Shown here in pieces: positions 13,951-20,377 of a stretch of 20,377 nt of DNA. The notes beneath the pieces are model-generated. The model was given only the letters and a program-made list of their open reading frames with translations. It was not told the DNA's origin and did no database searches. A program made the position numbers and the translations under genes. The stretch lies in the NCBI GenBank assembly GCA_033720735.1, contig JAWWBX010000049.1:1-20377 (forward strand), read 5' to 3'. This stretch comes from B8-G4 sp033720735. GTDB lineage: Bacteria > Bacteroidota > Bacteroidia > Chitinophagales > Saprospiraceae. The stretch's first letter is position 1. Each line of letters opens with the position of its first letter.

Positions 13951-15519
13951 CTAATCGTCTTCCCTGAGCGCCGCCAATTCTTTCTGCAGGTCTTCGATCT
14001 GCACCTGCTGCTCCTGGATCGCTTTCAACGCAATCACTGCCAGCTGTCCGTACTGCACACCGTACATCCCGTCATGTTCGGACACACATTGTGGAAACAA
14101 CGGGAGCAGGTCCTGGGCCATCGCCCCGATGTAGGATTTATCGGCAGAGTCGTGCTTGTACTGATAGTCATAAAGGCTCAGCTGCATGACACGGTCCGTC
14201 ACTTGTCCGAGGGGTGCGATCTCCTCCTTGGCCCGCACGTCGGAAAGCGCAGTCCAGAATCCTGCCACGGCATCAACACTAGCCAGCGCATAGGCCAGGC
14301 CTTCACGTGAATAGATGAGATTGCCGTTGATTGCAGCACCCATTTGCCAGGCCTCTCCATAGCGTTCAATAGCAAGCGGAAACGTGGAGGACCCGGAGGA
14401 GACGTGCATGATACCACCGCTCGGGTTGTTGGTACCGATCCCGACGGTGCCTCCTGACGGATTGATGTACGTATCCTGGTCCGTGTTGTGATTGATATAA
14501 AGGGGCGAGATCGCATCGATCTCATTACCGTCCATCAGGATCCGCTGGGTAGGGCTGGAAACAATACTCAGTGGTGCGCTACTTCCGTCATTGTCCGAAA
14601 CATCCGTCAGGCGCAGGATCCCGTCGGCCGAGGTGGCCGTTGGGCTAAACACCAACTGGTCGTCGCCGGCTGCCCAGGCAGCGCTGCTGGCACCGATGTA
14701 CCAGTCATTGACATCGCCCTGGTCATTCCGTAAATACAGCTGGAACAGATCGTCTTCTATGTTCAGTGCACCCCCCGATGCGCCAGTTCCGATATTGACA
14801 TTGCCCCCGTGATGCTGCAAGTACAGCGTTGATGTGCTACCGTTACTCCGGGCGAGGATCTCATTTCCGTCCATTACGAGGTTTTGCCCGGAGACACTGC
14901 CCAACACCAGGTGACCATGGTCAGAAAGGGAGGCCTCATCTCCACCAAAGACATGCAACTTGCTCTGAGGCACGGTGATGCCTACCCCGAGCATTCCATT
15001 GCCAAATCCAATTGCCGTGTTGCCGCCGGCGCCCTGCAGATGGAGGGTGCCCGGCGCTCCATTATTCCGCGCGAGTATCTCATTGTTGTCGAATACCACA
15101 TTCGTACTTCCCACGTCCCCGACCACAATGTATCCGTGATTGCTGTTCGATGCGTCCGTTCCACCGTCCACATGCAGCTTCGTAATCGGAGTCATTGTGC
15201 CGATCCCCAGGTTCTTACCGGGGCTGATGCGCATGACTTCGGCACTCGGGATATTGAAGTCGTTACCATTTGTCAGGAAGGTCAGATTCCCATTGTCGTT
15301 CCTGATCTCCCAATCAACGCCGAAAAATGTGCCGGTTTTCATGAGTTGCAAACCGGCCACTCCAGTGAATGAATTTGACGCACGCACACGCAATATGGTC
15401 TCCTCGTTACCCACAACCTCGAGTTGGGTCTGAGGCGAATTCGTGTTAATCCCCACATTTTGTGCACCCGCAATACAGCAGGCGCTCACCAGGACAAGTG
15501 CAAGTACATGTTTCATCAT
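13951..15519 (-). CDS. Secreted fibre-like protein with S74 intramolecular chaperone domain
   Basis: 522 residues from ATG 15519 (ATG 15516 is immediately next). The signal peptide (MMKHVLALVLVSACCIAGAQ) is followed by NVGINTNSPQTQLEVVGN, the same opening module as the 924-residue protein in this window. Residues ~113-173 and ~186-246 are two copies of a 73-residue-period unit (KLHVxGGxxAS, HGxxVxG, NEILARxNG, GGNxxIGxG). The C-terminus is a Peptidase_S74 domain starting SDVRAKEEIAPL, with Ser426 and Lys431 in the SDxRxK arrangement used for self-cleavage in phage endosialidase-type fibres. It continues YDYQYK, YIGAMAQDLLPLFPQ and YGQLAVIALKAIQEQQVQI, ending in a coiled coil. In phage fibres this domain trimerises the stalk and then cuts itself off. 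Here it is on a secreted cellular protein downstream of a two-component pair (139-bp gap), so it may be their target. Confidence 0.92.
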   Translation of the reverse strand: MMKHVLALVLVSACCIAGAQNVGINTNSPQTQLEVVGNEETILRVRASNSFTGVAGLQLMKTGTFFGVDWEIRNDNGNLTFLTNGNDFNIPSAEVMRISPGKNLGIGTMTPITKLHVDGGTDASNSNHGYIVVGDVGSTNVVFDNNEILARNNGAPGTLHLQGAGGNTAIGFGNGMLGVGITVPQSKLHVFGGDEASLSDHGHLVLGSVSGQNLVMDGNEILARSNGSTSTLYLQHHGGNVNIGTGASGGALNIEDDLFQLYLRNDQGDVNDWYIGASSAAWAAGDDQLVFSPTATSADGILRLTDVSDNDGSSAPLSIVSSPTQRILMDGNEIDAISPLYINHNTDQDTYINPSGGTVGIGTNNPSGGIMHVSSGSSTFPLAIERYGEAWQMGAAINGNLIYSREGLAYALASVDAVAGFWTALSDVRAKEEIAPLGQVTDRVMQLSLYDYQYKHDSADKSYIGAMAQDLLPLFPQCVSEHDGMYGVQYGQLAVIALKAIQEQQVQIEDLQKELAALREDD

Positions 15520-15571
15520 TTATTGATTTTCATTTGTGAAAGCTTGTTTTACTCCGGCAAGTTCTTCGTGA

Positions 15572-15587
15572 TTGAATTGAAATTCAA
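15572..15587. promoter_or_regulatory. Inverted repeat upstream of the S74 gene
   Basis: TTGAAT (15572-15577) and ATTCAA (15582-15587) are perfect inverted arms with a 4-base spacer, about 53 bp before the S74 gene's start codon. It could be a regulator-binding site or a small hairpin. It does not match the direct-repeat sites known for LytTR proteins. Confidence 0.25.
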
Positions 15588-15658
15588 ACCGTAACGACTG
15601 GCCGGCCCTGATTACTGTCTTACGGGGTGGAAATGGCAGACAACTGGCTGAAGCATGA

Positions 15659-17824
15659 TTACGTCGAAGGCACAGACTCAATAAACGGAATGGCCAGGAG
15701 TACCCTGGTTCCAATACCGCGTCCATCCTGATCGTGCAAATCCACGATCTCGACCTCCGTCTTGCTGCCGTACAGGTGGTTGACCAGGTCTATCCGGTTC
15801 CTGGTCAGGTGCGTTCCCAGTGACCGGGACTTTCCGAGTGATGCCTTGAATGCTTCGGCAGCTTTCCGGCCAATACCGTCGTCCTGCACTGCGATGCATA
15901 CCTGGTCGCCGTCGCGATCGACTGAAATTGAAAGAAGCCCGGGGCCTTCCTTGTGCATCAGGCCGTGCCAGATCGCATTCTCGACATACGGCTGTATCAG
16001 CAGGGGTGGCATCAGGATCTTGTCGGAGCTGATGTCATCCGCGATGTCGATCCGATAGTGAAACTGTTCGTCAAACCGGAGTTGCTCGAGCTGAATATAC
16101 AGGGTGAGGGCCTCCAGCTCCTCCTCGAGGGTGATGAGCTCGGCTTTGGAGAGATTGAGTACCAGCCGGATCAATCGCGAAAACTTGGTGAGATATGAGG
16201 AGGCGTGCCGCCGTTCGTTCCTGAGGATGAAGTGATTGATGGAGTTCATGGTATTGAAAAGAAAATGCGGGTTCATTTGCGCCCGGAGGGCCTCCATCTG
16301 TATCTGTGCCATTTCCTTCTCGTACTTGTTGCGCATACGCTGCTCTCGTCGATGGTGCCTTCGTCGGATCAGCACGAATGACCCACCTGTAGTGGCGAGG
16401 AGCGCGACGACCAACAGGATAAACCAGCCACGCTGCCACCAGGCTTTTGCCACTGCCAGCGGGATCACCGCCGTCTCGGACCACTGCCCCCCGGGTTCAC
16501 GTGCCCGGAGTTCCAGATTGTATCCACCCTTTCTGAGATCGGTCAGGATGACTGCCCCACCCGCGGCATTCTGCCAGGCCTGATCTCGACCGAGCAATCG
16601 GTACTCACAAGTCACTGCGCTGGGACGCGAAGGGTTGATCAGATTGAATCCCAGGACGATCGAATCCTCATGAAACGCAAGGTGGATTGGTGCGAACGAC
16701 CCGGCGAATGGTTGCAGAATGTCCCTGCCATCGATCGTCAAACGATGCAACCTGATCCTTCCTGTGCGCGCTTTCCCGGGAGATAGCGGCTGTTGTGAAC
16801 GCGAGATCCCGGTCAATGAGGGCAACCAGAGATGCCCGCGGGTATCGACCATCGGACGCCGGACCGCCGAGGCAAGCGGGGTTTCGGTTGAGGACTCATC
16901 GATGTGCAACAAGGTGATTGTCTCGTTGCTCTTGTCGAAGGCACCGATCGCAGACACCATGGAAAACCAGTATTGGTCGCGGGATTTTGCAATGATGTCG
17001 TAGGTCCCGCGCCGCCTGTTTGGTGTGAGCTGTCTGTCCAGATCCACCCCGAATTCATGCCAGGTCTGTCCCCCGGGGTCGTAGCGAATGAGGGCATTGT
17101 AATTGTTCAGACCGAGCCAGACAGATCCCTGGGGATCAGTACGCAGCCCAAGTACCTCTACCGGCACACCGGATCGACCCTCCTGGTGGTACCGCTCCGG
17201 TAGGGGAATGAGGTCAAAGTGTCCACTGGACCGATCAAACCGCTGCAGGCCGCGCGCTGAGCCGAGCCACAAGAACCGGTCATCCAAGGGGTCCTGTGCG
17301 ATCGCATAGTACCGGTTGTTCCGCATGGCACCGTCAACCGGATCTGCGTAATACCGGGTGAAGGTGCCGGATTCCCGGTCCAGCCGGTTGAGGCCATCAA
17401 AGGTACCTACCCATAGAACACCCTGCCTGTCCTCAAACACCGGTTCGGGGCGATTATCCGAGATCGTGGTCGAATCGTAGGGATCCGAGACGAACGAGCG
17501 CGTCACCTCCGTGGCGGGATCGAGCATAATGAGCGCGCTGTTGGTGCTTACCCACAACATCCCCTCGGAATCCACCGTGAGGTGGCGAACAAATACATGG
17601 CTGAGAAAGTGGGTGCAGTTCTCAAAGCGCTCACCATCATAGCGAAACAGCCCGGATCGGCCGGCAATCCATATAAATCCAATACTGTCTTCGGCAATGG
17701 CCAAAAAATAGTCGCCAGTGAGCCCGTTGTGCCCAGGTAGGAATTGTACGAAACGCTCATTGCTTTGTCCGGGCAGGGACCCACATGCGATTGACAAGAC
17801 ACAGATCAGAGTGGAGATCCTCAT
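15659..17824 (-). CDS. LytS-type sensor histidine kinase with single seven-bladed periplasmic propeller
   Basis: 721 residues from ATG 17824. The signal peptide (MRISTLICVLSIACGSLPGQ) is followed by seven two-component-propeller blades: GFIWIAGRSGLFRYD (49-63), GMLWVSTNSALIMLD (88-102), GVLWVGTFDGLNRLD (135-149), FLWLGSARGLQRFD (184-197), GSVWLGLNNYNALIRYD (233-249), YWFSMVSAIGAFD (285-297) and GHLWLPSLTGISRS (330-343). A Y_Y_Y-like Ig domain (~381-458) and one membrane helix (~466-487) come next. A dimerisation coiled coil leads to the His_kinase box QMNPHFLFNTMNSINHFI (His520). The ATPase part has LIQPYVENAIWHGL and DDGIGRKAAE. It should sense an extracellular cue and phosphorylate the LytTR regulator encoded 8 bp upstream in the same operon. 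The kinase is classical LytS/YehU type; the propeller is half the usual two-propeller size. Confidence 0.95.
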   Translation of the reverse strand: MRISTLICVLSIACGSLPGQSNERFVQFLPGHNGLTGDYFLAIAEDSIGFIWIAGRSGLFRYDGERFENCTHFLSHVFVRHLTVDSEGMLWVSTNSALIMLDPATEVTRSFVSDPYDSTTISDNRPEPVFEDRQGVLWVGTFDGLNRLDRESGTFTRYYADPVDGAMRNNRYYAIAQDPLDDRFLWLGSARGLQRFDRSSGHFDLIPLPERYHQEGRSGVPVEVLGLRTDPQGSVWLGLNNYNALIRYDPGGQTWHEFGVDLDRQLTPNRRRGTYDIIAKSRDQYWFSMVSAIGAFDKSNETITLLHIDESSTETPLASAVRRPMVDTRGHLWLPSLTGISRSQQPLSPGKARTGRIRLHRLTIDGRDILQPFAGSFAPIHLAFHEDSIVLGFNLINPSRPSAVTCEYRLLGRDQAWQNAAGGAVILTDLRKGGYNLELRAREPGGQWSETAVIPLAVAKAWWQRGWFILLVVALLATTGGSFVLIRRRHHRREQRMRNKYEKEMAQIQMEALRAQMNPHFLFNTMNSINHFILRNERRHASSYLTKFSRLIRLVLNLSKAELITLEEELEALTLYIQLEQLRFDEQFHYRIDIADDISSDKILMPPLLIQPYVENAIWHGLMHKEGPGLLSISVDRDGDQVCIAVQDDGIGRKAAEAFKASLGKSRSLGTHLTRNRIDLVNHLYGSKTEVEIVDLHDQDGRGIGTRVLLAIPFIESVPST

Positions 17825-17832
17825 CGCTGCTG

Positions 17833-18612
17833 TCAGTGTGCCTGCTTCAGTGCCTGGAGCAGTTCAGGCTTTCTTCGGCGTGAGACACTGATCGACTGCT
17901 CGTTGGTCAGGATCACCTGACCACCTTCTCCCCGGATGTATCTCTGGATGTGCTGCAGATTGACCAGGCTTGAATGATGCACACGGATAAACCCGTAGTG
18001 ATTGAGGAGCACGCTCATCTCCTTGAGCGTTTTCGAAATGAAGATGGTCTTGCCGCCTGCCAGATAGATCCTCGCATAATTTCCGTCCGCCTCCACATAC
18101 AGGATCTCCGCGGCCTTGACCATTTCATATCCATGCGCCGTCGGCAGGGCAATGTTCGGAAACTGCGAAGTGTCCTTGCGGGTATTCTCCAAGACCAGTT
18201 GCCAGTGCTCGCGAGGGGTATTGAGCTGTTCGTGACCGACCAGAAGTTGACGGGCGCGGATCTGGGTTGCCACCTTGCCCAGGGCCTCCTCCAGTTCGTC
18301 GAGGTCGATCGGTTTGAGCAGGTAGTCGACAGCACTGACCTTCAGTGCCTGGAGTGCATAGCTATCGTAGGCGGTGGTAAAGACGATCTCAAACTGGGGA
18401 TCATCGACTTGTGCGAGCATTTCAAACCCATTCATCCTGGGCATGGCGATATCCAGGAAGACCACGTCAGGTGTCTGATTGTCCAACACCTTCAGCGCTT
18501 CCGAGCCGGATCTGCAGCTTGCCAGTAGTTTGACGTCCTGCTCACACTCCGACAGGAGCACCTCCAGGGCGCCGATACAATGCGCTTCGTCGTCCACGAT
18601 GATCGCCTTCAT
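17833..18612 (-). CDS. LytTR-family response regulator
   Basis: ATG 18612 (MKAIIVDDEAHCIGALEVLL) is preferred over an in-frame TTG at 18633; 259 residues. The receiver domain spans 1-~118 with acidic pair Asp7-Asp8, phospho-acceptor Asp54 (DVVFLDIAMPRMNGF), FTTAYDSYA and Lys100 in YLLKPIDLDEL. A linker of about 35 residues leads to a LytTR DNA-binding domain at about 155-255 (HGYEMVKAAEILYVEADGNY, then KTIFISKTLKEMSVLL, FIRVHHSSLVNLQHIQRYIR and ISVSRRRKPELLQAL). The regulator precedes its kinase by 8 bp, so the two are co-transcribed. LytTR regulators usually control extracellular or surface products, which fits the S74 fibre gene downstream. A TAACTTGA element about 25 bp before the ATG is a possible one-mismatch -7 box. 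Confidence 0.95.
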   Translation of the reverse strand: MKAIIVDDEAHCIGALEVLLSECEQDVKLLASCRSGSEALKVLDNQTPDVVFLDIAMPRMNGFEMLAQVDDPQFEIVFTTAYDSYALQALKVSAVDYLLKPIDLDELEEALGKVATQIRARQLLVGHEQLNTPREHWQLVLENTRKDTSQFPNIALPTAHGYEMVKAAEILYVEADGNYARIYLAGGKTIFISKTLKEMSVLLNHYGFIRVHHSSLVNLQHIQRYIRGEGGQVILTNEQSISVSRRRKPELLQALKQAH

Positions 18613-18705
18613 AACCAGGGCTTGTCCTTTCAAGTTAGGGGTAACCCGGCGCTTGTCGAAATGATTTCGTGTAACTGGTGGTGCTTTCTGGATAACTGGC
18701 GGAAA

Positions 18706-18720
18706 GGCGAGCCCTTCGCC
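18706..18720. other. Short inverted repeat in divergent intergenic gap
   Basis: GGCGA (18706-18710) and TCGCC (18716-18720) flank a 5-base loop 23 bp before the start of the membrane-protein gene and about 94 bp before the response-regulator start on the other strand. It could be an operator or a 5'-UTR hairpin; support is weak. Confidence 0.2.
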
Positions 18721-18743
18721 ACATAAGCTCTATTTTCCACCTT

Positions 18744-19574
18744 ATGCGCAAGCGGTTTCCCGTGCACGGCTGGTTTGGCGCGCTCGTGACCGGCATCTTC
18801 TGGTGGGTCAACTGGGGCCTGACCGGTGAGCGCACCCATTGGGCGTTCTTCCCTCTCTGGCTCGGATACATCCTGGCTGTGGACGGTCTGTCAGTGGTGC
18901 GCGGCCGTCCTTCGCTGGTGCGCCAGGGCTGGCGGTTTGTCCTGCTGTTCATCCTGTCGGCCCCGGTGTGGTGGATCTTCGAACTGATCAACCGGCGCTT
19001 GGATTACTGGCGCTACGAGCCGGCCGGTTTCCTGCCTCCTGGCGAGTACTACTTCTGGAGCACGCTTTGTTTCTCGACAGTCATCCCCGCGATCTTTGTC
19101 ACGGCGAATTTCCTGGCCAGTGTTCCCTGGTTTCGCCGGCATCATCTTCGCCTGCGTGCCGGTAAAACGGCGACCGGTCGTATCATCTACTTTGTCCTTG
19201 GCTGCGCCATGCTCATCGCAGTACTCATCTGGCCCGCCTACGGGATGGCCCTGTTGTGGATGGCGCTTTTCTTTATCCTCGACCCGATCAACCACTGGCT
19301 CGGACGCCCCTCTTTGTTGCGTAACACGGCCGGCGGGGACTGGCGTCCCGTGCTGCTCCTGTTTGCCGCAGCTCTGACCTGCGGGTTCTTCTGGGAGATG
19401 TGGAACTACTGGTCATGGCCCCGCTGGGTGTACACCTTCCCGTTCCTGGACTGGCTGCCCGTTTTCGAGATGCCCATCCTGGGGTACCTGGGATACCTGC
19501 CGTTTGGGCTGGAGGTGTATGCGTTTGTGGCGTTGCTGGGATCGACCGTGGTGAAAAGTGTCTTTGACCGCTGA
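18744..19574 (+). CDS. Polytopic membrane protein of unknown function
   Basis: 276 residues from ATG 18744. About eight hydrophobic segments are visible (roughly 9-27, 32-52, 62-82, 103-125, 147-164, 166-182, 203-222, 248-270). The protein is unusually rich in Trp, Tyr and Phe. Two aromatic motifs repeat about 138 residues apart: VWWIFELINRRLDYWRY (75-91) and GFFWEMWNYWSWPRWVY (214-230). Both read E-x-x-N, then six or seven residues, then W-x-Y. The C-terminus holds FEMPILGYLGYLPFGLEVYA (241-260), which looks like a conserved family signature with buried acidic residues. I do not recognise a named family. The paired acid/aromatic helices suggest an inverted- or tandem-repeat membrane fold, perhaps an enzyme acting on lipids or isoprenoids, but this is only a guess. 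It stands alone, divergent from the LytTR/LytS operon. Confidence 0.8.
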   Translation: MRKRFPVHGWFGALVTGIFWWVNWGLTGERTHWAFFPLWLGYILAVDGLSVVRGRPSLVRQGWRFVLLFILSAPVWWIFELINRRLDYWRYEPAGFLPPGEYYFWSTLCFSTVIPAIFVTANFLASVPWFRRHHLRLRAGKTATGRIIYFVLGCAMLIAVLIWPAYGMALLWMALFFILDPINHWLGRPSLLRNTAGGDWRPVLLLFAAALTCGFFWEMWNYWSWPRWVYTFPFLDWLPVFEMPILGYLGYLPFGLEVYAFVALLGSTVVKSVFDR

Positions 19575-19650
19575 GGTGGCATCACTTGTACCTCTGACTC
19601 CTGCACGTCATGCCCTCGTGAAAAACGTAATTCGTCCTGAACAATTTTGA

Positions 19651-19658
19651 TACTTTTC
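19651..19658 (+). promoter_or_regulatory. Candidate -7 box of the receptor-L-like gene
   Basis: TACTTTTC matches the TAnnTTTG consensus with one mismatch, 7 bp before the ATG at 19666. That spacing would leave almost no 5' leader, and the -33 element is unclear. Tentative. Confidence 0.2.
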
Positions 19659-19665
19659 CTGCTGT

Positions 19666-20377
19666 ATGAAAAAAAGACTACGGCTGAACTGTTGCATTTG
19701 GCTGGGCTCGATCATGCTGGTCGCCACACCCTGGCAAGCAGTTGGCCAGTGCCTGCCGTCGGGGATCACGTTCACCTCTCAGGCAGCCATCGATGCCTTT
19801 CCGGTGACCTATCCCGGGTGTACCATGATCACCGGTGACGTGCGGATTACCGGCAACGACATCACCAATGTGGATAGTCTGAGGCAAGTCGAGGCTTTCC
19901 TCGGTCTGCTCGAGATCGATCAGTGTTCCAACCTGCTTTCGGTTGACCTGCCCAACTGTACGATGCTGCATCGCGCGATCATCTCGAACAACGAGCTGTT
20001 GGCCACGATCCGTTTTGAGGCACTGGAGCAGACGACCAACGGGTTTCTCGTGCATGATAACAACCAGTTGATATCGGTCAGCCTGCCAGCACTTTCGACG
20101 GTGCAAGGCTCGTATTATTTCTATGAGAACCGCCAGTTGAGGCAGCTCGACATTACAGGGATTGCATCAGTTGAAGGCGACCTGACCGTGCTCGGCAATC
20201 TCATTGACTCGTTGCATTTACCCGCGCTGACGTATGTCGGGGAAAATCTGGCCGTCCTGAGCAATGACTCGGTCCGCTCTGTGGTGTTGCCGTTATTGTC
20301 TGAAGTGCGAGGAGACGTGTCCATCGGCTTTATGCCGATCCTGACTGAACTTGACATCGCAGGCTTATCGACACTCA
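19666..20377 (+). CDS. Secreted receptor-L-domain/LRR-like protein, 3' truncated
   Basis: The frame from ATG 19666 stays open to the right edge (237 complete codons), so the gene continues outside. The signal peptide runs from MKKRLRLNCCIWLGSIMLVA to about VGQ-C. The mature start CLPSGITFTSQAAIDAFPVT is followed by YPGCTMITGDVRITGNDITN, the usual opening of Bacteroidota receptor-L-domain (ecarin-like) surface proteins. Irregular leucine-rich units of about 22-25 residues follow, each with a hydrophobic strand and an Asn or Asp turn (LLSVDLPNC, LISVSLPALSTVQGSYYF, LRQLDITGIASVEGDLTV, LDSLHLPALTYVGENLAV, VRSVVLPLLSEVRGDVSI). Such proteins are secreted or surface-attached and commonly end in a T9SS sorting domain, which would lie beyond the window. 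A role in surface binding is likely; the ligand is unknown. Confidence 0.85.
   Translation, partial: MKKRLRLNCCIWLGSIMLVATPWQAVGQCLPSGITFTSQAAIDAFPVTYPGCTMITGDVRITGNDITNVDSLRQVEAFLGLLEIDQCSNLLSVDLPNCTMLHRAIISNNELLATIRFEALEQTTNGFLVHDNNQLISVSLPALSTVQGSYYFYENRQLRQLDITGIASVEGDLTVLGNLIDSLHLPALTYVGENLAVLSNDSVRSVVLPLLSEVRGDVSIGFMPILTELDIAGLSTL

Noticed and set aside
15572..15587. LytTR-binding site
   Set aside because: Known LytTR sites are spaced direct repeats of a roughly 9-bp motif. This is a short inverted repeat without that motif, so it is listed only as an unassigned element.

Overview
The window looks like a chromosomal segment of a G+C-rich Bacteroidota, most likely a Saprospiria/Lewinella-type lineage. 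The evidence is a Por/T9SS-type C-terminal sorting domain, a LytS-type histidine kinase with a periplasmic beta-propeller plus a LytTR regulator, secreted fibre proteins beginning with VG(I/V)(G/N)T-x-x-P modules, an ECF sigma/anti-sigma pair, almost no Shine-Dalgarno sequences, and a few TAnnTTTG-like -7 boxes. No rRNA, tRNA, CRISPR array, transposase or phage structural gene was seen. The placement is inference; no marker gene is present.

Layout. (1) 1-1627 (+): 5'-truncated polytopic glycosyltransferase-like membrane protein with a C-terminal beta-rich domain. (2) 1635-4491 (-): a LamG-like T9SS cargo protein followed by a CocE/NonD-type serine hydrolase. (3) 4654-9085 (+): ECF sigma factor, a 924-residue fibre-like surface protein, and a membrane protein with an anti-sigma-like N-terminus and a periplasmic ConA-like domain. 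(4) 9298-12534 (-): a three-part fusion of a TAXI-type solute-binding domain, a P-loop channel-like membrane domain and a cytoplasmic RCK/TrkA-N domain. It is followed 18 bp later by a DUF4198 protein whose signal peptide is broken by an in-frame stop beside a (CA)4 tract. (5) 12711-13844 (+): archaeal-type AAA ATPase behind three 15-bp tandem repeats. (6) 13951-18612 (-): LytTR response regulator, LytS-type kinase and an S74 self-cleaving fibre protein in one direction. (7) 18744-20377 (+): a polytopic membrane protein of unknown function and the 5' part of a secreted receptor-L-domain-like protein.

How the genes may work together. Two separate cell-surface signalling modules each sit beside a large secreted fibre protein: sigma/anti-sigma with the 924-residue protein, and LytTR/LytS with the S74 protein. 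The most unusual gene is the TAXI-channel-RCK fusion. Its architecture suggests a ligand-gated ion channel built like an ionotropic glutamate receptor, but from different parts: a TRAP-type binding protein outside, a pore with a G-x-H-x-D filter-like motif instead of TVGYGD, and an RCK gating module inside. Its DUF4198 neighbour carries a His-rich loop, so metal or small-molecule sensing is possible. None of this has been tested here.
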